Part shown: positions 1-10,100 of the stretch, piece by piece
Numbering within the stretch: the stretch's first letter is position 1
Layout: each line of letters begins with the position of its first letter
Source: Bog-473 sp963838835
GTDB taxonomy: Bacteria > Actinomycetota > Acidimicrobiia > Acidimicrobiales > RAAP-2
Length of the DNA stretch: 64,000 nucleotides
Direction of reading: 5' to 3'
Assembly: GCA_963838835.1 (NCBI GenBank)
Contig: CAWITA010000019.1
Location: 315,906 to 379,905, forward strand
Made by a program: the position numbers and the translations under genes
Notes under the pieces: generated by a model
Told to the model about the DNA's origin: nothing
Database searches by the model: none
Seen by the model: only the letters and a program-made list of their open reading frames with translations

Positions 1-1906
1 GGAGCGTCGTTTCCAAGCTCGACGAGTTGGGCCTGCCGACAAGTGTCCGTGACGTCGTGGGTCGGCGGATCGAGCGTCTGGGGGATGAAGCACTGCGGGT
101 GCTCAGCCTCGGTGCGGTAATTGGACGGAGAGTTCGCGATCGGCATCCTCGCCAGAGTGGCCGAGATCGATGAGGATGCCGTACTTGACCTCATCGATCT
201 GGCGGTAGGCGCGGCAGTGCTCACCGAAGGGGCTAGCGCGGATCGCTACCGCTTCGCCCATGCGCTGATCCAACACAGCCTCTACGAGGAGCTCAGCCCG
301 CCACGACGCCAGCGAGCCCATAAACGTATAGGCGAGATCCTGGAAGAAGGCGAGAGTGACGCCGACCCGGCGACACTGGCGGAGCTGGCTCATCACTGGG
401 TCGCCGCAACGCGACCCGCAGATTTGAGCAAGGCCCTTCAATATGCGCGCTGGGCGGGGGACGCAGCTCGGGCGACGCTCGCGCCAGAGGACGCAATCCG
501 CTGGTACGAGCAAGCGCTAGACGTCCTGGAGCGCGAATCCACCCCCGACCAACACATCCAGCGCGGAACTTCTGACAGCGCTCGGCTCGGTGCAAAAGGC
601 AGTGGGCCGATCCGAATATCGAGCGACCCTGCTTGACGCGGTCGAGATCGCCGAACAGCTCGACGCCGACCTGCTCGCCGACGCGGCGCTCGGATTCGTA
701 TGGTTGAGCGGCTATCACACGGGAGACGCGGATGCCAACCGAGTCGCCGCGACGGCGCTGCAGCACATACCGGTAACGCAGACTGCGAAGCGTGCGTTGC
801 TGCTTGCGGCACTCTGTGAGACCTACGATGCCGCAACCCAGACCGACGAACGTCATGAGGTCGCCCTTCAGGCACTTGAGACAGTCCGATTCGCAGGAGA
901 CGATGCGGCGATGGTTGAGGTGATCAACGTTGTCTTCTCAGAAATTGAGACTCCAGATCGGCGAGAGGAAACGATCAAGGACCTCGAAGAGGCTCTCGTC
1001 ATTGCTGATCGCATCGGCGATCCCGTGCTGCGTCTAAAGGTCCGCCGTCGGGCCATCTGGGGCTGCTATCAGCGTGCCGACATCGAACGAGCTGACCAAC
1101 TTGTTCGTGAGGTGGGGCTCCTGGCTGAGGCGGTGGGTCTGCCAGACGTCCGCTACGAGGCTGCGTTGGTCGCCGCAGGGTGGTCGCTACTTGCAGGGGA
1201 CGTGGGCGCGGCCGAATCTGCAAACCAGGCCGTGCTCGATTTCGGTACCGCAGCAGGATCACCAGACGCCCTGGCCGCTTATGGCGGGGTGATGTATGCC
1301 ATCTGCCAAAACCGGGGTACCACTGAAGACATAGCTGAATATTTCTTGGAAGCCGCGCGCGACAATCCCTCGATCGCCGCACTCCGCTCCACCGTTCCTG
1401 AGATGCTCTGTGAGCTCGGTCGAATTGAGGAAGCGAGCAAGCATCTGGAAGCGGAAGCTGCCAAGGGCTTCGACTACCCCTACGACGGTCACTGGCTCTC
1501 ATCCATGGTCAACCTCACCGACGCGGCAGTGACAACACACAATCGAGAAGCAGTCGAGTTCCTCCTCGATTGTCTAAGACCGTACGCAGACCACGTCATA
1601 AGCCCACAGGGAATTATCGTGACCGGGGCGGTTGCTCGGCCGCTCGCCCGCGCCGCAACGCTGCTCGGCGAGTACGAGGCGGCTGAGGCTTGGTTCGCGA
1701 TTTCACACGATCTCCATTCGCGGCTGGGCGCGCCGTTCTGGGCAACGCGCGGACAGCTCGATCACGCGGACCTCTGTCTTACCCGCCGCACCAACGACGA
1801 CCTGGAGAAGGCTCGCTCTCTCGCAACCACGGCCGCGGCCACTGCGGCGGAGTACGGATGCGCCGGGCTCAGCAGACGAGCCGCCGCCCTGCTCACCGGG
1901 CTCTGA
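1..1906 (+). pseudogene. AAA/TPR-type regulator (LuxR/cyclase-ATPase class), 3' part, two frameshifts, start outside window
   Basis: The reading frame enters from the left edge. Frame 3 from base 3 reads LPTSVRDVVGRRIERL and LSLGAVIGR, the helical region that follows the NTPase of large actinobacterial ATPase/TPR regulators. The homology continues one frame over at about base 129 (EFAIGILARVAE, RFAHALIQHSLYEELSP) and shifts again at about 545-575 into a long helical TPR-like tail of about 430 residues ending at 1906. An in-frame TAA lies just before base 121, so the piece starting there is not an independent gene. No cyclase or HTH domain is visible because the 5' end is missing. A related but intact protein lies at 52019-54841. 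Two separate indels in 500 bases suggest a pseudogene or poor consensus; family assignment is fairly firm, exact subclass is not. Confidence 0.7.
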
Positions 1907-2115
1907 ACCAAGCGACCCAAGACTGACCACTCCGAACAGGTGATTCGCATTCGTTCGGCGAGGCCGAGCCCGGTTCAGGTTGGGGAAGCAGCGCTCAACA
2001 GATAACCCTCGGTGGCACATGGTTGAGGCTGTGCCTTGGACGCGCTTCTTGCCGTGCTGCGCCGACCATTCCCCAGCGTGGCACCTACGATCGAGGTCAG
2101 GCTCGGGAGCACCCG

Positions 2116-3103
2116 ATGAGCAGGGCCGTCGCCGCGTTGGTGGCGCTCGGCCTCGTGGTCGGGTTGCTGGGGACGGCAGTGGTCGGCTCGGCCATGGCCA
2201 TGTTTGGCAGCGACGTACAGCCCACGGCGACCTCGGCCGCCACCTCCAAGATCCCCCAGGACATGGTGGTCTTCTACCAGGAGGCGGCCGCCACCTGCCC
2301 GGGTCTGGCCTGGACGATCCTTGCCGCCATCGGCACGGTCGAGTCCGACAACGGGCAGTCGACGCTGCCGGGCGTGGACAGCGGGGCCAACGCCGCCGGG
2401 GCTGAAGGTCATGATGCAGTTCGAGCCGGCCACGTTCGCGGTCTATGACGAGCCGGTCCCGCCCGGGGGCGCGACGCCGCCCAGCCCCTACGATCCCGCC
2501 GACGCCGTCTTTGCGGCGGCCCGGCTTCTGTGCGCCAACGGCGCCTCGGGCGGGGCGGACCCCGCCGGAGCGGTGTACGCCTACAACCACTCGGCGTCCT
2601 ACGTGGCCCAGGTGCTCGCACTGGCGCAGTCCCTCGGAGGGACGTCCGAAGGCCCATCCAGTGCGACTGCGAGGTCGACGTCGACGTCGACGGGGACGGC
2701 CGCGGACGTGGGGGCGGTCGCCGTGGCGTGGGCCCTGGCGCAGATCGGCACACCGTACGTGTGGGGCGGCGAGAGTCCCGGGGTCGGCTTTGACTGCTCG
2801 GGCCTCGTCCAGGCTGCCTACCGCGCGGCGGGCGTGTCGCTGCCGAGGGTGGCCCAGGATCAGTACGACGCCACACCGAAGGTGGCCGCTGGGTCACCGC
2901 TGTTCCCCGGCGACCTCGTCTTCTTCGGCAGTGGTCCGGGCGGCATCGACCACGTCGGCCTCTTCGTCGGCACCGTGGGCGGCCAGGACGTCATGGTGGA
3001 TGCGCCCTTCACCGGGGCCGACGTGCGGGCCGAGTACTTTCCCGGCACGGTGGGGGCGTCCTTCGGGTCACTGCTCTTCGTCGGCGCGACGCGGCCGGCC
3101 TGA
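2116..3103 (+). CDS. Secreted lytic transglycosylase-like / NlpC-P60 peptidoglycan hydrolase (one frameshift)
   Basis: Predicted exported cell-wall hydrolase. ATG at 2116 follows GGAG at 2105-2108 and begins a hydrophobic signal/anchor segment (ALVALGLVVGLLGTAVV). Next is a transglycosylase-like domain with the ILAAIGTVES glutamate, SGANAAGAEG, MQFEPATF and AYNHSASYV. A Ser/Thr-rich linker leads to an NlpC/P60 domain with the catalytic Cys in FDCSGLVQAAY, GDLVFF, and the His in DHVGLFVG. The family normally reads straight through AEG-x-MQF, but here the frame changes at about 2409-2414, between GAEG and MMQF. About 330 residues once repaired. It ends five bases from the convergent pgi stop. 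The single lesion inside a conserved motif looks more like a consensus error than decay; domain calls are secure. Confidence 0.85.
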
Positions 3104-3108
3104 GCAGT

Positions 3109-4749
3109 TCAGACGGCGCGCCCACGGAGAGCCCGATACCGGCGCGCCAGCGACGCCGTGGAGGAGTCCTGGCTCGAGAGGTCCGGAGCCGACGCGGCGG
3201 TCAGGAGCGGCGCCAGCTCCTTCGCCATGGCTTTGCCGAGCTCGACGCCCCACTGGTCGAAGGAGTCGATGTCCCAGACGGTGCCCTCGACGAACACGGT
3301 GTGTTCGTAGAGTGCCACCAACTGTCCAAGGACCGCCGGCGTCAACTTCGGGGCGAGGATGGTGGAGCTCGGCCGGTTGCCCGGCATCACCTTGTGCGGG
3401 ACGAGCTCTGCCGGTGTTCCCTCCGCCGCTACCTCCTCGGCGGTCCGGCCAAAAGCCAGAGCCTTCGTCTGCGCCAGGCAGTTGGCCATGAGCAGGTCCT
3501 GCTGATCCCCGGTCTCGTGGGTGGAATTGGCGAAGGCGATGAAATCGGCGGGGACCAGCTTCGTGCCCTGGTGGAGCAGCTGGTAGAAGGCGTGCTGCCC
3601 GTTGGTGCCGGGCTCGCCCCAAAAGATCTCTCCCGTCTGGCCGGACACCGGCGAGCCGTCGAGCCGGACCGACTTGCCGTTGGACTCCATGGTCAGTTGC
3701 TGCAGGTAGGCCGGGAAACGAGACAACCGTTGGCTGTAGGGCAGCACGGCGTGCGTTTGGGCGCCGAAAAAGTTGTTGTACCAAACATTGAGCATGCCCT
3801 GAATGACCGGGAGGTTCCTCTCCAACGGCACGCTCCGGAAGTGCTCGTCGACGGAGTGGAACCCGAAGAGCATCTCGCCGAAGGCCTGTCGCCCAATGGC
3901 GACCATGAGCGAGAAGCCGATGGCCGAGTCGTAGCTGTAGCGTCCCCCGACCCAATCCCAAAACTCGAGCATGTTGTCGGGGTCGATACCGAACTCCGCC
4001 ACGCCCTTGGCGTTCGTGGAGACGGCGACGAAATGCTTCGCCACCGCACCCTCACCCGCAGCCGGGCCCAGACCCCGCAGCAACCAGTCCCGCGCCGCCG
4101 CCGCGTTGGTCAGGGTCTCGAGGGTGGTGAACGTCTTCGAGCTGACGACGAACAGCGTCGATGCCGGGTCCAGATCGCTGGTGGCGGCATAGAGGTCGAC
4201 CGGATCGACGTTCGACACGAAACGGCTGATCAGCCCCGGCTGCGCGTAGTCGGCCAGCGCGATGGTCGCCATGGCCGGTCCGAGATCAGAGCCGCCGATC
4301 CCGATGTTGACGACCGCACCGATGCGCTTGCCCGTCGCACCCGTCCAGGACCCGTCGCGGATGCGCTCCGACAGCTCGCCCATCTTCCCCAAGACGTCGT
4401 GCACATCTGCGGTGACGTTCTGCCCGTCCACCACCAACTCGGTGCCGGGGGGCATCCGCAACGCGACATGCAGAACGGCGCGGTCCTCGGTGGTATTGAT
4501 GTGCTCGCCCGCGAACATCGCATCACGGCGCTCTTCGACCCGCGCCGCGCGCGCAACGTCCATGAGGAGTTGCAGTGTCTGGTCCGTCACGCGGTGTTTG
4601 GAGTAGTCCAGCACCAGGTCGGCGCCCTCTGCGGTGAGGCGCACCGCACGCCCGGGGTCCTCGGCGAAGAGGTCGCGCAGATGCCGCGCCGACATCTCGT
4701 CGTAGTGGGTCGCCAGGGCCGTCCACTCGGGTGTCGCCGTCACGTCCAT
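3109..4749 (-). CDS. pgi: Glucose-6-phosphate isomerase
   Basis: Cytosolic isomerase interconverting glucose 6-phosphate and fructose 6-phosphate in glycolysis and gluconeogenesis. The 546-residue product from ATG 4749 matches the usual length of about 550. Visible signatures are VNIGIGGSDLGP, the sugar-phosphate loop VSSKTFTTLET, FWDWVGGRYS (PGI signature 1), NGQHAFYQLLHQGT with the catalytic His, and the C-terminal ALYEHTVFVEG followed by DSFDQWGVELGK (signature 2). The frame stays open upstream to 5010, but those 87 codons encode low-complexity Pro/Ser/Arg-rich sequence unlike the family, so MDVTATPEW is preferred as the start. Monocistronic on the minus strand, convergent with the NlpC hydrolase gene and divergent from the VOC gene. 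Confidence 0.95.
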   Translation of the reverse strand: MDVTATPEWTALATHYDEMSARHLRDLFAEDPGRAVRLTAEGADLVLDYSKHRVTDQTLQLLMDVARAARVEERRDAMFAGEHINTTEDRAVLHVALRMPPGTELVVDGQNVTADVHDVLGKMGELSERIRDGSWTGATGKRIGAVVNIGIGGSDLGPAMATIALADYAQPGLISRFVSNVDPVDLYAATSDLDPASTLFVVSSKTFTTLETLTNAAAARDWLLRGLGPAAGEGAVAKHFVAVSTNAKGVAEFGIDPDNMLEFWDWVGGRYSYDSAIGFSLMVAIGRQAFGEMLFGFHSVDEHFRSVPLERNLPVIQGMLNVWYNNFFGAQTHAVLPYSQRLSRFPAYLQQLTMESNGKSVRLDGSPVSGQTGEIFWGEPGTNGQHAFYQLLHQGTKLVPADFIAFANSTHETGDQQDLLMANCLAQTKALAFGRTAEEVAAEGTPAELVPHKVMPGNRPSSTILAPKLTPAVLGQLVALYEHTVFVEGTVWDIDSFDQWGVELGKAMAKELAPLLTAASAPDLSSQDSSTASLARRYRALRGRAV

Positions 4750-5057
4750 GACTCGCAATCTACGGGGCCGCCCGCTCGATCGCTCCGTCTCAGAAAACTC
4801 GTCGATGGCCGGGGGCGAGACGGTCGAGGCGGCCGTCACAGACGAGCCTGGAGCGGCCGATCCCGCTCCAGACGCGCCGCCCTGAGGCGGCCGGTCCCGA
4901 GCGAGCACCCGAGCTGATTCCCCGGCGGGCCCTGGGAGAGTCGGAGAGCCGATCCGGGATCTCCGGACCGAGACCTGCGGACCTCGATCGGGGCCATCGG
5001 GTCCACTCACCCGAGTGCTTCCCTACAGTGGGGATCCGACGAGTCGAGGAGGCAGGC

Positions 5058-5522
5058 GTGCTGCTCAAGGGTTTGAACCATGTGGGGATGATCACCAATG
5101 ACGCCGACAGGTTGAACGACTTCTATCGTGAGGTCTTCGACGCCGAGGTGGTGCGCGACGGGAGCGAGTTTCCCGAGGGGACGGGGCCACGGCTCTCCAT
5201 CATCAAGATCGGGGACTGGGCCGAGCTCAATGTGTTCCAGATTGAGGGCAACCACGAGGCCGATCGCCAGACACCGATGTTCGGTCGAGGTCGCCTCGAT
5301 CACCTGGCGCTGCAGGCCGCCTCGCTCCAGGACTTCGAGACCATCCGCCAACGCCTGATGGATCGGAAGGCAGCCGACGACTTCGTGACCGATTTCGGTC
5401 CGATGTTGAGCATATTCTTCCGCGACCCGGACGGACTTGAGTGCGAAGTCTGCGTGGAAAACCCCGACGCGGTCCCAGGCATCTTCAACGGGCCGGGAAC
5501 GAGGGCAGCCCGCTACTCCTGA
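5058..5522 (+). CDS. VOC (glyoxalase/bleomycin-resistance fold) family protein
   Basis: A 154-residue protein of the vicinal oxygen chelate superfamily, which includes metal-dependent dioxygenases, isomerases and antibiotic-binding proteins. The N-terminal GLNHVGMITNDADRLNDFY carries the first metal His of a typical VOC half, GRLDHLALQA the second, and FFRDPDGLECEVCVEN the closing strand with a Glu ligand. The GTG at 5058 is preferred because AGGAGG at 5047-5052 sits five bases upstream; the in-frame GTG at 5028 would place the Shine-Dalgarno inside the gene. The substrate cannot be read from the sequence. It is divergent from pgi and convergent with gltD, with no operon partner. Confidence 0.85.
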   Translation: MLLKGLNHVGMITNDADRLNDFYREVFDAEVVRDGSEFPEGTGPRLSIIKIGDWAELNVFQIEGNHEADRQTPMFGRGRLDHLALQAASLQDFETIRQRLMDRKAADDFVTDFGPMLSIFFRDPDGLECEVCVENPDAVPGIFNGPGTRAARYS

Positions 5523-5553
5523 TCGTCTGATCGTCTCGATCGTCTGATCGTCC
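5521..5553. repeat. Short tandem repeat (GATCGTCT units) between convergent genes
   Basis: Four near-identical octamers, GATCGTCT at 5521-5528, 5529-5536 and 5538-5545, then GATCGTCC at 5546-5553. They begin at the stop codon of the VOC gene and lie in the gap to the gltD stop at 5619. No U-tract follows, so this does not look like a classical terminator; replication slippage is a simple explanation. Confidence 0.7.
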
Positions 5554-5618
5554 TGACGACTCCGGCGCTCGGCGAGCCGCTGATCGTCGTGCTCGTGGCC
5601 TCCGGCGCCGAGCCCCGG

Positions 5619-7178
5619 TTAACGCAAGGCCAACTGGCCGGGCACGAGCGGCGCCGGCAGCGACGTGGTGCCCATCAGCCAGCGGTCCACCGCGGCGGCA
5701 CACGAACGGCCCTCCGCGATCGCCCACACGATCAGGCTCTGGCCGCGGGTCTGGTCGCCGCACACGAAGACCCCGTCGACGCTCGTCGCCCACTGCCCGT
5801 CCGCCTCGACGGTGCCCCGCGGCCCCACCACGACACCCAGCTCCGCCACGGCACCTCGTCGCTCGGTGCCCAAGAAGCCCATGGCCAAGAGCACCAGGTC
5901 ACACTCCAGCTCGAACTCGGATCCGGCGACCTCATCGAAGACGGGACGCCCGTCCTCGAAGCGCATCTCGACCGCGAGGCCCCGCAGGGCCTGCACTGCC
6001 CCCGTCCCGTCGTCGACGAACTCGGTCGTCGTCACGGAGAAAAGCCGGTTGCCCCCTTCTTCGTGCGCGGAGGACGTCCGCAGAATGAGCGGCCAAAGCG
6101 GCCACGGATTGTCGGCGAGTCGGTCACTCGGGGGCTCGGCCATGATCTCGAGCTGGTGCACCGACGCGGCGCCCTGGCGGTGCGTCGTCCCGAGGCAGTC
6201 GGCCCCGGTGTCTCCGCCGCCGATGATGATCACCCGTTTCCCCTTGGCGTTGATGGGCGACGACGCCAGCGCGCCCTCTCGAACCAGGTTCGAAGGCTTC
6301 AGGTACTCCATGGCGAAGTGCACCCCGGAGAGCGAACGTCCCGGCACGGGCAGGTCCCGGGGCATCGTCGCCCCACCCGCCAGGACCACGGCCTCGAACT
6401 CGGCTTGCACCTCGGCGGCCGGGCGCACGCGGACCTCGGGGGCGTTCGCCGTCCCCAGACCCCGCTGCTCGCCGGGCTCGAGCGGACCGGCGCCGGCATC
6501 GCCCCCGGGCTCCCTGCCCGAGTGGCCGCCCACCGCGGTCGAGCACACGAAGGTGACGCCCTCGGCCTCCATCTGGGCCAGCCGGCGGTCGAGGACCGCC
6601 TTCTCCATCTTGAACTCGGGGATGCCGTAGCGCAGCAGCCCACCCGGTTTCTCTGCTCGTTCGAACACGGTCACGCTGTGGCCAGCTCGCACCAGTTGCT
6701 GGGCTGCCGCCAGGCCCGCCGGTCCAGACCCCACGACGGCGACGGACTTGCCCGTGCGCACGGTCGGCACCTGCGGGGTCACCCAACCCTCGTCCCAGGC
6801 CCGCTCGACGATCTCGTACTCGATCCGCTCGATGGTGACCGGGTCGTCGTTGATCCCGAGGACGCAGGATGCCTCGCAGGGCGCCGGGCACAGCCGGCCC
6901 GTGAATTCGGGGAAGTTGTTCGTCGCGTGCAGACGCTCCATCGCCTCGGGCCAGTCGTCCCGGTACACCAGGTCGTTCCACTCGGGTATCAGGTTGCCGA
7001 GCGGACAGCCGTCGTGGCAGAAGGGAATGCCGCAGTCCATGCAGCGCCCGCCCTGCACCTTGGTCGCCTCCTCGGGGAATGGCTCGTAGACCTCCTTCCA
7101 GTCCCGCAGGCGCACCGAGACGGGCCGGCGTCGCGGCAACTCCCGTCCGTACTCCATGAAGCCGGTCGTCTTACCCAT
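5619..7178 (-). CDS. gltD: Glutamate synthase (NADPH) small/beta subunit
   Basis: The beta subunit passes electrons from NADPH through FAD and Fe-S clusters to the large subunit for glutamate synthesis in ammonia assimilation. The 519-residue product begins MGKTTGFMEYGRE, usual for GltD. The N-terminal [4Fe-4S] cysteines are in CMDCGIPFCHDGCPLGN and CPAPCEASC, the FAD fold has VVGSGPAGLAAAQQL, the NADPH fold has IIIGGGDTGADC, and the C-terminal FAD segment is VFVCGDQTRGQSLIVWAIAEG. A Gly/Glu-rich stretch of about 40 residues after STAVGG is longer than in typical GltD and may be a surface loop. The start overlaps the end of gltB by eight bases, indicating co-transcription and probable translational coupling. 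Confidence 0.95.
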   Translation of the reverse strand: MGKTTGFMEYGRELPRRRPVSVRLRDWKEVYEPFPEEATKVQGGRCMDCGIPFCHDGCPLGNLIPEWNDLVYRDDWPEAMERLHATNNFPEFTGRLCPAPCEASCVLGINDDPVTIERIEYEIVERAWDEGWVTPQVPTVRTGKSVAVVGSGPAGLAAAQQLVRAGHSVTVFERAEKPGGLLRYGIPEFKMEKAVLDRRLAQMEAEGVTFVCSTAVGGHSGREPGGDAGAGPLEPGEQRGLGTANAPEVRVRPAAEVQAEFEAVVLAGGATMPRDLPVPGRSLSGVHFAMEYLKPSNLVREGALASSPINAKGKRVIIIGGGDTGADCLGTTHRQGAASVHQLEIMAEPPSDRLADNPWPLWPLILRTSSAHEEGGNRLFSVTTTEFVDDGTGAVQALRGLAVEMRFEDGRPVFDEVAGSEFELECDLVLLAMGFLGTERRGAVAELGVVVGPRGTVEADGQWATSVDGVFVCGDQTRGQSLIVWAIAEGRSCAAAVDRWLMGTTSLPAPLVPGQLALR

Positions 7179-10100
7179 GCGCGGCCTCCATGACGGCCTC
7201 GTCCACCGAGCGACCCTCGGCCTCGGCCAGTCGGGTGGCCTCGAGGATCCGGCGGTAGTCGCGCGGCATGACCTTCACGAACTCGAGGACCTCGCTCTCC
7301 CAGTGCTCGAGTAGGCGGGCCGCCACAGCCGATTCGGTCTCGAGTCGGTGGCGCTCCACGAGAGAGCGGACGACCAAATTGTCGGCGGGGTCCAGCGGCT
7401 CCACATCGACCCCCTCCAGGTTCACCCGCTGCCCGAAGGTGCGCGCCGGATCGTAGACGTAGGCCACTCCGCCCGACATGCCCGCCGCGAAGTTGCGCCC
7501 CGTGGGCCCGAGCACCAGCACCAGCCCGCCCGTCATGTACTCGCAGCCGTGGTCGCCGACTCCCTCGACCACCGCGGTGGCGCCCGAGTTGCGGACGCAG
7601 AAGCGCTCCCCCACCTGGCCCCGGATGAAGACCTCCCCGCCCGTGGCTCCGTAGAGGATGACGTTCCCCGCGATGATGTGCTCCTCAGCGGCGAACGGGG
7701 ACCCCGCTGGGGGCCGCACGACGAGCCGACCGCCCGACAGGCCCTTGCCGAAGTAGTCGTTGGCGTCGCCGTGCAGGCGCATGGTCACGCCGCGCGGCAC
7801 GAACGCACCGAAGCTCTGGCCGGCCGACCCGGTGAACGTCAAGGCGATCGTGTCGTCGGGCAACCCGGCTGCACCGCGGCGCCGGCTGATCTCGGCCCCG
7901 AGCAGCGTGCCAACCGTGCGGTCGACGTTGGTGATCGGCAGCTCCACCGAGACCGCCACGCCGGCGTCCAACGCCGGTGCGCACTGGTCCAGGAAGGCGT
8001 GGTCGAGGGCCTTGTCGAGGCCGTGGTCCTGCAGTCTCGTCTGGCGCCGCCCGACGGTGTCGGGGACGTCGGGCTCGGCCAGCACCGTGGAGAGGTCCAG
8101 CCCCGCCGCCTTCCAGTGCGTCACCGCCGGCTCGGTGTCGAGCAGGTCCACCCTTCCGATGGCCTCGTCCAGCGAGCGCAGGCCCAGCGAAGCGAGCAAC
8201 TCGCGCACCTCTTCCGCGATGTACTCGAAGAACGTCTCGACGAACTCGGGCTTGCCGCTGAACTTGGCCCGCAGCGCCGGGTTCTGGGTCGCGATCCCGA
8301 CGGGACAGGTGTCGAGGTGGCAGACGCGCATCATGATGCAGCCCGAGACCACGAGCGGCGCCGTGGCGAAGCCGTACTCCTCCGCGCCGAGCAGCGCCCC
8401 GATCAACACGTCGCGGCCCGTCTTGAGTTGCCCGTCCACCTGGACCACGATCCGGTCCCGCAGGCCGTTGACCAGGAGCGTCTGCTGCGTCTCGGCCAGC
8501 CCGATCTCCCAGGGGATGCCGGCGTGCTTGAGCGAGGTCAGCGGAGCGGCGCCCGTCCCGCCGTCGTGCCCCGAGATCAGCACCACGTCGGAGTGCGCCT
8601 TGGCCACGCCGGCCGCCACCGTGCCCACGCCCACCTCCGCCACGAGCTTGACGTGCACCCGCGCCTGGGAGTTGGACGACTTGAGGTCGTGGATCAGCTG
8701 GGCGATGTCCTCGATGGAGTAGATGTCGTGGTGGGGCGGCGGCGAGATCAGCCCCACGCCCGGCGTGGAATTCCGGGTCCGCGCGATCCACGGGTAGATC
8801 TTGATCCCCGCCAGCTGCCCTCCCTCGCCGGGCTTGGCCCCCTGGGAGATCTTGATCTGCAGGTCGTCCGCGTTGACCAGGTACTCGCTCGTCACCCCGA
8901 AGCGGCCCGAGGCGACCTGCTTGATCGCGCTGCGGCGCAGGTCCCCGTTGGCGTCGGGCGTGTAGCGCTCGGCGTCCTCGCCGCCCTCGCCGGTGTTGGA
9001 GCGCCCGCCGAGCCGGTTCATGGCGATGGCGAGCGTCTCGTGCGCCTCGGCCGAGATGGACCCGTAGGACATGGCCCCCGTGGAGAAGCGGCACACGATC
9101 TTCTCGACCGGCTCCACCTCCTCGAGCGGGATGGGGCCGCCGGGCGCGGCCTTCAGCCGCAGCAGCCCGCGCAGCGTGCCGAGCTTCTCGGCCTGGTCGT
9201 CGACCAGAGCGGTGTACTCCTTGAAGATCCCGTAGCGCTTCGCGCGCGTGGCGTGCTGGAGCTTGAAGACCGTCTTGGGGTTGAAGAGGTGGAACTCGCC
9301 CTCGCGCCGCCACTGGTACTCGCCGCCGACCTCGAGCTCGCGGTGGGCCCGCTCGGTCGGGCGCGGCTCGTGGGCCTGCCGGTGGCGGGCGGCGACCTCG
9401 GCCGCGAGCACCGGGAGTCCGACGCCGCCGATCCGGCTCGAGGTGCCGGTGAAGTACTCGTCGATCAGCGCCCCGTCCAGGCCGATGGCCTCGAACACCT
9501 GGGCCCCCGTGTAGGACGCCACGGTGGAGATGCCCATCTTGGACATCACCTTGAGCACGCCCCTGCAGGCGGCCTTCATGTAGTTCCGGCGGGCCTGGCG
9601 GGGCGAAACGCCCTCGAGAAGACCCTCCGAGATCATGTCGTCGATGGTGTCCAGCGCCAGATACGGGTTGACGGCCGCGGCGCCATAGCCGATGAGCAGC
9701 GCCATGTGGTGCACCTCGCGGGCGTCGCCCGTCTCGATGACCAGGCCCACCTTGGTCCGGGTCTTCTCGCGAACCAGGTGGTGGTGCACGGCCGCAGTGA
9801 GCAGCAGCGAGGGGATGGGTGCCCAATCGACCGTCGAGTTGCGGTCCGAGAGGACGATGAGGTTGGCGCCGTCCGCGATGGCGGCCGACACCTGGCGGCG
9901 CACACCATCGAGGGCACGCGCCAGGGCCTCGCCCCCCGCCGCCGTCGGCGCGCCCGCGTCCCCCGCCTCGCGCACTTCGAAGAGCCCGTCGATGGCGAAG
10001 GCCTTGAAGCCCGGTGTCTCGCCGTGCTCGTTGACGTACATCAACTTGGCCAGGTCGTCGCGGTCGATCACGGGCAAGGGCAACAGGATCTGGCGACACG

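Noticed and set aside
1940..2060. SRP-RNA-like core (TCAGG...GGAAGCAGC) before the NlpC hydrolase gene
   Set aside because: The short motif is suggestive, but the asymmetric-loop spacing is three bases short and I could not fold convincing flanking helices. Chance similarity is more likely; a covariance-model search would decide.
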